Assembly: GCA_965554225.1 (NCBI GenBank)
Contig: CBEVZC010000040.1
Coordinates: 1 to 23,713 of the forward strand
From: BMS3ABIN04 sp965554225
GTDB taxonomy: Bacteria > Bacteroidota > Ignavibacteria > Ignavibacteriales > Melioribacteraceae
Length of the DNA: 23,713 bases
Direction of reading: 5' to 3'
Both the position numbers and the translations under genes were made by a program. Position 1 is the stretch's first letter; every line of letters begins with the position of its first letter. This document shows, one piece after another, positions 1 through 7,528 of the stretch. The notes beneath the pieces were generated by a model, which had not been told where the DNA came from, did not search any database, and saw nothing but the letters and a program-made list of their open reading frames with translations.

Positions 1-156
1 TATGATTTGTTTTCAACATTTTTATTATCGAATAAAATACAACTTATTCCAATAATATTTTTTGAAAAGTTTTACAATCAATACTATTTTAATTAAGTGT
101 TTATTTCAATTATTATTCTTAGGATAATAAATTACTAATTTAGTGCGAGAACTAAA

Positions 157-1881
157 ATGAAAAATACAAAATCACTTATCAATATTGTAGTTATTCTATT
201 TCTGTTGAATACAGCTTTTATCCCCGAAGTTTGTTTTGGTAAATCTAAAAAACCGAAAAAAGTTAAAAACGGAATGGTTGTTACTGTTAGTACTCCAGCG
301 TCTTTGGTTGGAGTTGAAATATTAAAAAATGGTGGTAATGCTGTTGATGCAGCGGTTGCAGTTGGTTTTGCGCTTGCGGTGACCTATCCTTATGCGGGAA
401 ATATTGGCGGTGGCGGCTTTATGGTCATTCATCTATCCAACAGGAAAAGCACAACAATCGATTTTAGAGAAAAAGCGCCGTTAAAAGCTTTTAGAGATAT
501 GTATTTAGATAAAAACGGGAATTATATTCCTTCATTAAGTAAAGAAGGCGGACTTGCTGTCGGTGTTCCCGGAAGTGTTGCGGGTTTAATTTATGCGCTG
601 AAAAAATATGGAACCATGTCTCTGGATGAAGTAATTCAGCCGGCAATTAATTTAGCAAAAAACGGATGGGTGCTTGATGAAAGGAGTGCAAATGGGTTTG
701 TTAAAAATTTAAATAAATTTAAGAAATACCCATCGTCCTATAAAGTTTTTTTAAAAGATGGAAAACCTTATCAGGAGGGCGAAATATTTAAACAACCTGA
801 TCTTGCTTGGACTTTAGAACAAATTAAAAAAAATGGAAGGGATGGATTTTATAAAGGGAAAGTAGCGGACTTACTAATTAAGCAAATCTTGGAAATTGGC
901 GGTATTATTTCAAAAGAAGATTTATTAAAGTACCAACCGGTTGAAAGAAAACCAATACTTGGAACGTACCGTGGTTATGAAATAGTATCGATGCCGCCTC
1001 CGAGTTCCGGCGGAATTATTTTAGTAGAAATGTTAAATATTTTGGAAAATTATAACTTTGAACCAAATGAATGGGGAAGTAGTACATATTATCATAAACT
1101 TGTTGAAGCGATGAAATATGCCTATGCTGATCGTTCCGTTCATCTTGGTGATGCGGATTTTTATCACGTCCCGCAGAAAGGGTTGCTGTCCAAAGAATAT
1201 GCAAAATCCATTTTTGACAAAATTGGTAAAAATGCAACCCCTTCTTCCGAAATAAAAGCGGGCAATCCTAAACAATACCAGGAAAGTACCGAAACTACTC
1301 ATTATTCAATTTATGATAAATACGAGAACGCAGTAGGTGTTACAACCACTCTTAATTCTGCATTCGGAAATAAAGTTGTAGTTGATGGTGCCGGATTTTT
1401 ACTTAATAACGAGATGGATGATTTCAGCTCAAAACCCGGAGTGCCCAATCAGTTCGGGTTAATCGGTGGAGAAGCGAATTCCATTCAGCCTGAAAAAAGA
1501 ATGCTGAGTTCAATGACTCCGACAATTGTCTTAAAGGATGATAAACCATACATAATAATCGGTTCACCCGGCGGCTCAACTATCATAACAACCGTCATGC
1601 AGGTAATCTTAAATTGCATTGATTTTAAAATGGATATTCAGACGGCAATGGATATGCCGAGAATTCATCATCAATGGATGCCCGATAAAATTTTTTTTGA
1701 AAAATATGCCATTAATTTGGATACTGCAGAAAAATTAAAAACATTAGGATATAAACTTGCCGATATTAGAAAAGGTTTTAGAATATTAGGAATTGCTGAA
1801 GGTATTATGATTGACAATGCAAATCGTATTATTTATGGCGCTTCAGACCCGCGTGGAGGAGGTTCTGCAGAAGGGTATTAA
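157..1881 (+). CDS. ggt: Gamma-glutamyltransferase (glutathione hydrolase), secreted
   Basis: This gene encodes an N-terminal-nucleophile enzyme that removes or transfers the gamma-glutamyl group of glutathione and related peptides outside the cytoplasm. The 574 residues match the family's usual length (about 580). A hydrophobic signal peptide covers about residues 5-28. The autocatalytic cleavage site and nucleophile are visible in ETTHYS, with Thr380 as the new N-terminus of the small subunit. Other family marks are DFREKAP (102-108, the arginine that binds the glutamyl carboxylate), PSSGG (282-286), LNNEMDDFS (lid loop, 416-424), a Ser-Ser pair (451-452) and GSPGG (469-473), which forms the oxyanion region. 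No key residue is missing. The ATG at 157 is the only start that keeps the signal peptide. The 3' end overlaps the possible start of the next gene, which suggests co-transcription. The identification is firm; the physiological substrate is not shown. Confidence 0.96.
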   Translation: MKNTKSLINIVVILFLLNTAFIPEVCFGKSKKPKKVKNGMVVTVSTPASLVGVEILKNGGNAVDAAVAVGFALAVTYPYAGNIGGGGFMVIHLSNRKSTTIDFREKAPLKAFRDMYLDKNGNYIPSLSKEGGLAVGVPGSVAGLIYALKKYGTMSLDEVIQPAINLAKNGWVLDERSANGFVKNLNKFKKYPSSYKVFLKDGKPYQEGEIFKQPDLAWTLEQIKKNGRDGFYKGKVADLLIKQILEIGGIISKEDLLKYQPVERKPILGTYRGYEIVSMPPPSSGGIILVEMLNILENYNFEPNEWGSSTYYHKLVEAMKYAYADRSVHLGDADFYHVPQKGLLSKEYAKSIFDKIGKNATPSSEIKAGNPKQYQESTETTHYSIYDKYENAVGVTTTLNSAFGNKVVVDGAGFLLNNEMDDFSSKPGVPNQFGLIGGEANSIQPEKRMLSSMTPTIVLKDDKPYIIIGSPGGSTIITTVMQVILNCIDFKMDIQTAMDMPRIHHQWMPDKIFFEKYAINLDTAEKLKTLGYKLADIRKGFRILGIAEGIMIDNANRIIYGASDPRGGGSAEGY

Positions 1882-2353
1882 AATATTTGCGTGGATTTTA
1901 ATTGCCGGTTCTGTTTTTGTATTCCTTAAAGTTTTATTGGTATTAAATGGATATGCCGGGATGATTAATATGCAGCGGGTATATCAAAATTTTGATCCGC
2001 CGATTCAAATGAATTTTACATTATATTATGTTTTAAGCGGGATAGAACTTTTAATTAATATTTTAATTTTTATATCAGCTGTATTTGTTCTTAAATATAG
2101 TGATTTATGGAGGAGAATACTTATTTACGTACTAATTTTTGCAATCTTGTATTTGCTTATTTCTCCTATTCTAGATAATAATTTCATGATGAGAGACACT
2201 ATGATGATTAAAGGAATGGAAAAGGAAATGTTGAAGTTTGCTAAATCATCATTTTTAATTTGGTCGTATTTTTGGTCTGTTGTAATATCATTATTCTTTG
2301 TTGTTGTGATCAAAAAGTTTTCTAATAAAAAGACTAAAGAGTTATTTGAGTAA
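1811..2353 (+). CDS. Four-helix integral membrane protein of unknown function
   Basis: I do not recognise a family. The protein has four strongly hydrophobic segments, at about residues 25-48, 75-100, 105-125 and 145-168, with short charged loops and a lysine-rich C-terminus, so it should be an inner-membrane protein. The start is uncertain. The frame opens inside ggt, and possible starts are TTG 1811 (weak GAAGG upstream), ATG 1817, ATG 1835 and GTG 1853. After these there is no ATG until the loop after the first helix. A strong Shine-Dalgarno-like GGAGGAGG lies at 1855-1862, but no standard start codon sits at the right distance from it. Any of these starts overlaps the ggt end, and the gene's stop overlaps the next start by one base, so translational coupling on both sides is likely. 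The reading frame is real, judged by its helix pattern and tight packing. Its function is open. Confidence 0.7.
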   Translation: MTMQIVLFMALQTRVEEVLQKGIKIFAWILIAGSVFVFLKVLLVLNGYAGMINMQRVYQNFDPPIQMNFTLYYVLSGIELLINILIFISAVFVLKYSDLWRRILIYVLIFAILYLLISPILDNNFMMRDTMMIKGMEKEMLKFAKSSFLIWSYFWSVVISLFFVVVIKKFSNKKTKELFE

Positions 2354-2997
2354 TGCAATATGACAAAGAATATAGTAGCGTTGTTAATTTTTTTGGGAAG
2401 GAGCCCGAAACAGTTCTAAAGAACTATTACTATAAAATTAACAATTCTCTGCCCATTTTAGATTTAGGTGCCGGGCAGGGCCGCAACTCATTTTTTTTAG
2501 TGCGGAAAGGATTTATTGTTGATGCAGTTGATCCTTCAAAAGTAGGAATCGAAATAATCTCGGCAAAAGCAAAAAAAGAGGGATTACTTATTCGCACCCA
2601 TCAATGTAATTTTAACGAGTTTATTCCGCCAATAGATTCATATTCATGTATTCTAATTTTCGGACTTATTCAAATTTTGTCAAGAGAGACAATCGAACTT
2701 TTACTTGCGAAGATTAGTGAATGGACTGAGAAGGGAAGCTTTATTTTTGTTACAGGATTTACTACTCTTGATGCATCATATAAAAAATATGCTGAGAAGT
2801 GGAATAAAATAGGAATGAACTCATTTGCCGATGGGGACTCTGATATTAGGACTTATTTAGAACCAAACGAAATACTTAGTCTGTTTCACGATTATAAAGT
2901 TATTTATCACTGGGAAGGTATGGGGCACAAGCATAGACACGGAGACAGTCCGATTGAACAACACGCGATGGTGGAAACTGTTTTCCAGAGAGATTGA
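2353..2997 (+). CDS. Class I SAM-dependent methyltransferase (TehB/UbiE-like)
   Basis: This is a small soluble Rossmann-fold methyltransferase of 214 residues. SAM-binding motif I is LDLGAGQGRNSFFL (36-49), followed by the acidic end of strand 2 (DAVDPS, Asp60) and the later strand CILIFGLIQIL that replaces motif IV. The opening resembles TehB/tellurite-resistance-type methyltransferases, which have D-x-G-x-G-x-G-R-N in motif I, but nothing in the neighbourhood points to tellurite, so the substrate is unknown. The ATG overlaps the stop of the membrane protein in a TAATG arrangement (one-base overlap), which indicates translational coupling and a shared transcript with the two genes before it. 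No transmembrane segment or signal peptide is visible, so the protein is cytoplasmic. Confidence 0.85.
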   Translation: MQYDKEYSSVVNFFGKEPETVLKNYYYKINNSLPILDLGAGQGRNSFFLVRKGFIVDAVDPSKVGIEIISAKAKKEGLLIRTHQCNFNEFIPPIDSYSCILIFGLIQILSRETIELLLAKISEWTEKGSFIFVTGFTTLDASYKKYAEKWNKIGMNSFADGDSDIRTYLEPNEILSLFHDYKVIYHWEGMGHKHRHGDSPIEQHAMVETVFQRD

Positions 2998-3221
2998 TTT
3001 TATCACTTTATAATCATTTCGCTAACGTTAAAATTTTTTAATAATTATTACAAAAAAGAAATTGAATAGATTTTTATTCAGAGAAAATAATCCTTATTAC
3101 AACTAAAATTTATCATTCAGAACAAAGTTTAGATTCAGCATTGTTATAATTAAACTAGAATTACCAATTTAAAATTGATGCCCCTGAAAAACGCTGCATT
3201 CAATTTCCCTTGCTTTACTCA

Positions 3222-3233
3222 ATGTTATAACAT
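3222..3233. promoter_or_regulatory. 12-base perfect palindrome, candidate MarR operator
   Basis: ATGTTATAACAT is a perfect dyad 44 bases before the yceI start and just ahead of a TATAAT box. Its right half covers where a -35 element would sit for that box. MarR proteins are winged-helix dimers that often repress their own operon by binding such dyads, and a marR gene (now broken) is the second gene of this operon. The palindrome is seen directly; its role is inferred. Confidence 0.4.
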
Positions 3234-3250
3234 AAATTTAAATAATATTA

Positions 3251-3256
3251 TATAAT
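3251..3256 (+). promoter_or_regulatory. Candidate -10 box of the yceI-marR operon
   Basis: A perfect TATAAT lies 20 bases before the yceI ATG, leaving a short leader that still contains the AAGGGAAA ribosome binding site. No good -35 hexamer is seen 17 bases upstream, where the palindrome 3222-3233 lies instead. In such AT-rich DNA a chance match is possible, so this is tentative. Confidence 0.35.
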
Positions 3257-3276
3257 AGCATAATGAAAGGGAAATT

Positions 3277-3864
3277 ATGAAACTAATAAAAATATTCATG
3301 CTAGTCTTCTTTTCTTCTGTATCGTTAACTTTTGCTCAGACAAAATGGGATTTCGATAAATCTCACACAACCATTGGCTTTAGTGTAACTCACTTGATCA
3401 TTGCGGAAGTTGACGGAAATTTTAAATCGTTTAATGGAAGTGTAACAACAAATGATAACAATTTTGAGAATGCACAAGTTAAATTTTCAGCTGATGTTAA
3501 CAGTATTAATACACAAAACGATAAAAGGGATAGGCATTTAAAATCAGACGATTTCTTCAATGCCAAGAAGTTTCCTCAAGTTACTTTTAAAAGTAAATCG
3601 TTTAACAAAGTGGACGATAAAAACTATAAAATGGTTGGCAATTTAACCATAAGAGGTATTACTAAAGAAATAACTTTGGATGTTAAGTTGAATGGCATTA
3701 TTAAAGACCCTTGGGGAAATACCAGAGCAGGATTTAAAATAACCGGTGAAATTAATCGCTTCGATTACGGTCTGAAATGGAATAAGTTGATGGAAGCCGG
3801 CGGCGCAGTTGTTAGTAAAACCGTCGATATAGTTATAAATGCCGAACTTAAAAAACAAGCATAA
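3277..3864 (+). CDS. YceI family periplasmic protein (lipocalin-like)
   Basis: This is a 195-residue secreted protein. A Sec signal peptide (about 1-20, cleavage after TFA, mature start QTKWDFDKSH) is followed by the YceI beta-barrel. Family marks are WDFDKSHTTIGFSVTHL near the mature N-terminus, the central FSADVNSINTQNDKRDRHL, the segment FFNAKKFPQVTFKSKSF, and the C-terminal GFKITGEINRFDYGLKWN. Known YceI proteins bind polyisoprenoids or other amphiphilic molecules in the periplasm; the ligand here is not known. The start is supported by AAGGGAAA seven bases upstream. The stop overlaps the start of the MarR reading frame in a TAATG arrangement, so the two were built as an operon. Pairing of YceI with a MarR regulator recurs in Bacteroidota-type genomes (general knowledge). 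Confidence 0.93.
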   Translation: MKLIKIFMLVFFSSVSLTFAQTKWDFDKSHTTIGFSVTHLIIAEVDGNFKSFNGSVTTNDNNFENAQVKFSADVNSINTQNDKRDRHLKSDDFFNAKKFPQVTFKSKSFNKVDDKNYKMVGNLTIRGITKEITLDVKLNGIIKDPWGNTRAGFKITGEINRFDYGLKWNKLMEAGGAVVSKTVDIVINAELKKQA

Positions 3865-4303
3865 TGAAATTAGAAGATGAAATAAAGCAAAAGAGTTTTG
3901 TTTCTGAGATCTGTAAGCTGGCTTTAAATATAATTTATTCTTACAGCTGGTTTACTTTATCATATTCCGGAATTCTAAAAAAATATAATTTAACTTTACA
4001 ACAGTATAACATATTTAGAATTTTGCAAGGACAGTATCCAAGGCAGCGAGCATTTGATTGCTGAAAGACAGAATGCTGGATAAGATACCGGATGCCTCCC
4101 GATTAGTTAATAGATTGGATGATAAAAAGTAAGTGAAAAGAAATTATTGCAAAAAAGACAGAAGACGAGTTAATGTTGTTATTACGGAGAAGGGCTTAAC
4201 TGTATTAAATGAAATTGATCTTCATCAAGACGAGTTTGAAAAAAAACTTGGTTCGCTTACTTGTGATGAGGCAAATAAATTAATATTCTACTTGATAAAA
4301 TAA
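3864..4303 (+). pseudogene. MarR family transcriptional regulator, frameshifted and interrupted
   Basis: The first 66 codons read as the N-terminal half of a MarR repressor (helices around YSYSWFTLSYSGILKKYNL and LQQYNIFRIL), then stop at 4062-4064. From about 4073 another frame continues the family: LDKIPDASRLVNRLDDKK, a TAA stop at 4130-4132 where a leucine codon would be expected, then KRNYCKKDRRRVNVVITEKG (the DxR wing) and a C-terminal dimerisation helix ending at 4303. Around 4040-4072 the reading is scrambled: the third frame gives LIAER, as expected before the recognition helix, so at least two small indels plus one nonsense change are needed. Its ATG overlaps the yceI stop. As it stands, no complete repressor can be made. 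Sequencing error could explain one lesion but hardly all of them. Confidence 0.85.
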
Positions 4304-4310
4304 GAAGGTA

Positions 4311-4347
4311 AGTTTAAATGGTATTTATCTTATATTTTATTTAAACT
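4311..4347. terminator. Candidate bidirectional terminator between convergent genes
   Basis: Nine-base perfect inverted arms (AGTTTAAAT at 4311-4319, ATTTAAACT at 4339-4347) flank a 19-base AT-rich loop. It sits between the marR remnant (plus) and the histidine kinase gene (minus), where transcripts converge. The stem is very AT-rich and the loop long, so it would be weak. Confidence 0.35.
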
Positions 4348-4353
4348 ATTTAA

Positions 4354-5880
4354 TTAATATTGTATTTGAATTTTATTTTTAGTATGTCCTGCCTGTTTTT
4401 CAAACTCAAAAATCGGTACTTCGAAAGAGAATGATGTCCCTTCCCCTAAATTACTCTCGACTGCAATCTTTATATTATGTGCCTCAAGCATTTTCTTAAC
4501 AATAGCTAAACCAAGTCCTAAACCCTTATTTGTATTTTGTTCTATTCGCTTTTCTTTATGATATCTGTCAAAAATATTTGGTAAGTCATGGGAAGCAATA
4601 CCTCTTCCGCTATCGGTTATTTGTACTTTAACGAATTTATTATGTAGTTTCAATTTAATAGAAATTGTTCCTTGTTCAGAGGTAAATTTCATTGCGTTGT
4701 CCAAGAGGTTTTGCAGTACTCTTTCCATCATTCCAATGTCGGCAAACACAAATGGTAAATCATTCTCGAATTCAATTTTTAAGTTAATGTTTTTTTTCTT
4801 TGCAATTACTTGGTTTTTCTGCTGAATGTCTTGAATTAATTCAGCAATTGAAAATGCTTCCGGTTTCGGAGTTTTTTCTTTGGCTTCAAGTTTGGAAAGT
4901 TCAAATAATTCCTCTACAAGTCTGCTTAACCGCTCCGTGCCTTCCAAAATAGTTTGCATGTGCTTGGCTTTCTCTGATTCGGTTAAAGAATCGGACTTAA
5001 TCATTAAAGTTTCAACATAGCCTTGAATAGTAGCCAAAGGAGTACGCAGATCGTGGGAGACGTTTGCAACCAGATCTCTTCTCAAATTATCCATTGTTTT
5101 AATCTCGGCAATATTTTGTACAATCTTGTCTGCCATTTCGTTAAAAGATTCAGCGAGACTTCCCATTTCATCTTTATTCTTTATTTTAATCCTGGATGTG
5201 TAATTTCCGTTTTTAAAGCTTTGGGTTACTTTTATTACCTTGTTAAGATTTCTCATTATAAAACGAAGCGCGATTATACTTATTAAAATTGCTGCAAGTA
5301 AAGTAATAATCATTGAGCGGAGCCCGAGTTTTAAGATATAACTGCCAAAAACAAGCTGGCTCGCATTATCATATTCTTCACCTCCCAGTATAACATAAAT
5401 GTATCCCATAAATTTATTGCCTTCAAAAACTTTAGCGGCAGAGAATGCTTTTTTGCGGTCTATATTTCTTGGGTCTTGACCTAAAATAAATTTCTTTCCA
5501 CCATTGGCAATAAAAGTATTGATTGGTTTAAGCGGAATGACTTTTAATTTTATTTTTTTATCGGGAGCAAAATAAGTTAGAATTTTTCCTGTTTTATCAA
5601 GCAGATAAACTTCAATACTAGGGTTAATGATCATAACATTATGAAATACTTGTCTTAGAACTTTGTCATTCACTTTCCCGTTTACAAAGCAGTTCGTTTC
5701 TTCGGAAATATGTTTTGCTAATGCGACATTTAATTTTTGACTCGTTTCTTGGAAATACATTTCAGCAGTAGAAACAGATATAGACAAGTAAATTGCGGAT
5801 AGAATTAACAAAATGATTAAGAACAGCGCTGTGATTTTCCATTTTATACTTTTAAAAAAATTAATCCTTTTATCTTTCAT
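4354..5880 (-). CDS. Membrane-bound sensor histidine kinase
   Basis: This is the sensor of a two-component system: it autophosphorylates on histidine and passes the phosphate to the regulator encoded just upstream. Over 508 residues I see TM helix 1 (about 13-34), a periplasmic sensing region (about 35-187) with no family I can name, TM helix 2 (188-209), HAMP (about 209-262), a HisKA domain with VSHDLRTPLATI (phospho-acceptor His276), and an HATPase with N-box NLLDNAMKFT (391-400), G1 DSGRGI (423-428), F-box FDRYHKE and G2 GLGLGLAI. All catalytic boxes are intact. I chose ATG 5880, one base after the regulator's stop and just before TM1. The upstream in-frame start at 5922 would overlap the regulator by 41 bases and add a basic extension. 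Overall layout resembles PhoR/ResE-type kinases but without a PAS domain, so the signal is unknown. Confidence 0.94.
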   Translation of the reverse strand: MKDKRINFFKSIKWKITALFLIILLILSAIYLSISVSTAEMYFQETSQKLNVALAKHISEETNCFVNGKVNDKVLRQVFHNVMIINPSIEVYLLDKTGKILTYFAPDKKIKLKVIPLKPINTFIANGGKKFILGQDPRNIDRKKAFSAAKVFEGNKFMGYIYVILGGEEYDNASQLVFGSYILKLGLRSMIITLLAAILISIIALRFIMRNLNKVIKVTQSFKNGNYTSRIKIKNKDEMGSLAESFNEMADKIVQNIAEIKTMDNLRRDLVANVSHDLRTPLATIQGYVETLMIKSDSLTESEKAKHMQTILEGTERLSRLVEELFELSKLEAKEKTPKPEAFSIAELIQDIQQKNQVIAKKKNINLKIEFENDLPFVFADIGMMERVLQNLLDNAMKFTSEQGTISIKLKLHNKFVKVQITDSGRGIASHDLPNIFDRYHKEKRIEQNTNKGLGLGLAIVKKMLEAHNIKIAVESNLGEGTSFSFEVPIFEFEKQAGHTKNKIQIQY

Positions 5881-5881
5881 T

Positions 5882-6589
5882 TTAATTCTCAATTTTTTCA
5901 GAGTCATTGAATTTATAACCAACGCCCCATGAAGTTAGAATATATTTCGGTTTTGAAAGATCTTCTTCTATCTTACTTCGCAAGCGGTTGATGTGCGAAT
6001 TAACAGTATGATCATAACCATTATATTGATAACCCCATATTAGGTTTAGCAATTGTTCTCTGCTGTATATTTTACCCGGATGAGTCGCGAGGAGGAAAAG
6101 TAAATCGAATTCTTTTGCCGTAAGTTTTATTTCGGAATTATTTAATACTACTTTTCTTTTTGCCGGCTCTATTTTCAAATTACCGTAGGAAAAACTATTA
6201 TTCTCGTTTTCACTTTGCTTAATTGCTTTTACTCTTCTGAATATGGCTTTTACGCGTGCTATAAATTCCCTTATGCTAAAGGGTTTGGTTAAGTAATCGT
6301 CGGCGCCCATTTCCAAACCGATAACTCTATCCATTTCTTCACTCTTTGAAGTTAGCATAAGTATAGGAGTATAGTTTTCTTTTTTCCTTATTTCCTTACA
6401 AATTTCAAGTCCGTCCAAATTAGGCAGCATAATGTCGAGCACAATTAAATCATATTGGTTCATTAAGGCTGTGTCTAATCCCTCTTTGCCATCAAGAATT
6501 TTTGTTACGGTACATTCCAAATCCTTTAGATGAATTTCCAGTAAATCGGAAAGAGTTACGTTATCTTCAATGACCAATACTTTTTTCAT
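5882..6589 (-). CDS. OmpR/PhoB-family DNA-binding response regulator
   Basis: This is a 235-residue transcription factor. The receiver domain (1-115) has the acidic pocket (Glu8, Asp9), phospho-acceptor Asp52 in IVLDIMLPNLDG, Thr80 and Lys102 (TKPF). The winged-helix domain (about 128-230) carries LTAKEFDLLFLLATHPGKIYSR and the recognition-helix region NSHINRLRSKIE, ending with the usual GVGYKF. It is the first gene of an operon with the sensor kinase, whose start follows this stop by one base. A hairpin terminator at 6621-6650 separates it from the lipoprotein gene upstream, so the pair probably has its own promoter in the short AT-rich gap 6590-6620. PhoB-family regulators usually bind tandem direct repeats, and a candidate pair lies at 7468-7490 before the neighbouring lipoprotein gene. 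Confidence 0.95.
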   Translation of the reverse strand: MKKVLVIEDNVTLSDLLEIHLKDLECTVTKILDGKEGLDTALMNQYDLIVLDIMLPNLDGLEICKEIRKKENYTPILMLTSKSEEMDRVIGLEMGADDYLTKPFSIREFIARVKAIFRRVKAIKQSENENNSFSYGNLKIEPAKRKVVLNNSEIKLTAKEFDLLFLLATHPGKIYSREQLLNLIWGYQYNGYDHTVNSHINRLRSKIEEDLSKPKYILTSWGVGYKFNDSEKIEN

Positions 6590-6620
6590 AAATGTTTATT
6601 ATCCAATTTAATTTGAATTG

Positions 6621-6650
6621 AAAAGTCGGAATTTGTCAGTTCCGACTTTT
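6621..6650 (-). terminator. Intrinsic terminator after the spondin lipoprotein gene
   Basis: An 11-base perfect stem, AAAAGTCGGAA (6621-6631) with TTCCGACTTTT (6640-6650), encloses an 8-base loop. It starts 30 bases beyond the stop of the lipoprotein gene on the minus strand. The A-rich and T-rich edges give a U run on either strand. Confidence 0.75.
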
Positions 6651-6679
6651 AAAATATAAAATATTTTATATTTAGCAAA

Positions 6680-7417
6680 TTATTTAATTCTTGTTACAGT
6701 AAGTTTTGCAACGGGGTTATCCCATCCATATGTTTTGGGAGATAAATCACCAACACCTAGAATTCCTTTATGCATTTTAATTCTTTGGTGAGTAGGAACG
6801 CGAACGTGAGGACTCCCACAGCAAGGACCGGGAATGTTAGCTTTTAGTTCAGTGTTTTTTTCTGTACCGGCATCGTAAGCTTTCAAGTAATAAGTTCTGG
6901 AACCCCAAAGCGGTAAACGGGCACCGTCAATACCTGTGAATGCATCGTTTGTATTAACCAACATAGCAACCAAGGAAAACTTTTTGAATGGGAGTTTAGC
7001 TTTAACCATAAATTTCTGATAACTTGCCGGGAAAATCGGACCCGCACCGCCTTCAACAATGTCATATACTAAAAATGAATTGTCTAGTAAGTCTAACATT
7101 GGTGCATTTACTGCATCTTCAGCTAGTTGACCTAATTCTGTAGAAGCATATTTATGTAATTTAAAGATGTGGAAAAATGGTGTGTGTGTTGCCATTACCG
7201 GAGGCGAAAACGGCTGACTTGCACCGGGACCGGTAGCGGGAGTTAGGTTTTCTAATTTTATTTCAAATTCAGCATACGCATTTCCTTTTGCAAGCACCTC
7301 ATCGAAATCCTGTCCGGAATTATTCGCCGGGGCTTCATTGTTAATTCCTTGATCGTTACAAGCTAAAAACAATGTGAAAGAAATTAGAATTGCTGCCAAA
7401 TATTTTAAACGATACAT
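6680..7417 (-). CDS. Spondin-domain lipoprotein
   Basis: This is a 245-residue exported lipoprotein. The signal peptide ends in a lipobox (FLAC, lipidated Cys20), followed by a polar linker (21-44) and a Spond_N domain filling about 45-243. Domain marks are FSLVAMLVNTNDAFTGIDG (147-165), YDAGTEKNTE (181-190), HKGILGVGDL (216-225) and WDNPVAKLTV (232-241), the last two being the strongest Spond_N signatures. An unusual stretch, GPCCGSPHVRVPTH (197-210), carries two adjacent cysteines and two histidines. Spondin domains are best known from animal matrix proteins, and bacterial members are generally lipoproteins of unknown function. I chose ATG 7417 because AAGGAGG lies six bases upstream and the signal peptide starts there; the longer frame from 7474 has no such site. 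The candidate operator sites lie directly upstream. The gene runs toward the two-component operon, with a terminator between. Confidence 0.9.
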   Translation of the reverse strand: MYRLKYLAAILISFTLFLACNDQGINNEAPANNSGQDFDEVLAKGNAYAEFEIKLENLTPATGPGASQPFSPPVMATHTPFFHIFKLHKYASTELGQLAEDAVNAPMLDLLDNSFLVYDIVEGGAGPIFPASYQKFMVKAKLPFKKFSLVAMLVNTNDAFTGIDGARLPLWGSRTYYLKAYDAGTEKNTELKANIPGPCCGSPHVRVPTHQRIKMHKGILGVGDLSPKTYGWDNPVAKLTVTRIK

Positions 7418-7423
7418 GTGATA

Positions 7424-7430
7424 CCTCCTT
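7424..7430 (-). promoter_or_regulatory. Strong ribosome binding site of the spondin lipoprotein gene
   Basis: AAGGAGG on the minus strand, six bases before ATG 7417. It decides the start over the in-frame upstream ATG at 7474. It is one of the few full Shine-Dalgarno sequences in the window. Confidence 0.85.
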
Positions 7431-7445
7431 GTTGTGTGATGAATG

Positions 7446-7490
7446 TGTTTGCAAACATCACAAAAAAGTATCACGAAAATGTCACGGAAG
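7446..7490. promoter_or_regulatory. Palindrome plus Pho-box-like direct repeats before the spondin gene
   Basis: TGTTTGCAAACA (7446-7457) is a 12-base perfect palindrome. Beside it, on the plus strand, TATCACGAAAA (7469-7479) and TGTCACGGAAG (7480-7490) are tandem 11-base units matching at 8 of 11 positions, and a third TCAC lies at 7458-7461. Seven-base repeats separated by four bases are the layout of PhoB-type boxes, and a PhoB/OmpR-type regulator is encoded next door. The repeats run opposite to the gene. The structure is seen; the binding protein is inferred. Confidence 0.4.
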
Positions 7491-7528
7491 TTTAAAAATA
7501 GTTTAACATTGTCTGCTTTTACAGCTAC

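Noticed and set aside
4354..7490. A dedicated phosphate (Pho) regulon at the two-component locus
   Set aside because: The regulator is PhoB-like by family, but the kinase lacks the PAS domain of PhoR and no pst, phoU or phosphatase gene is nearby, so phosphate sensing is not claimed.
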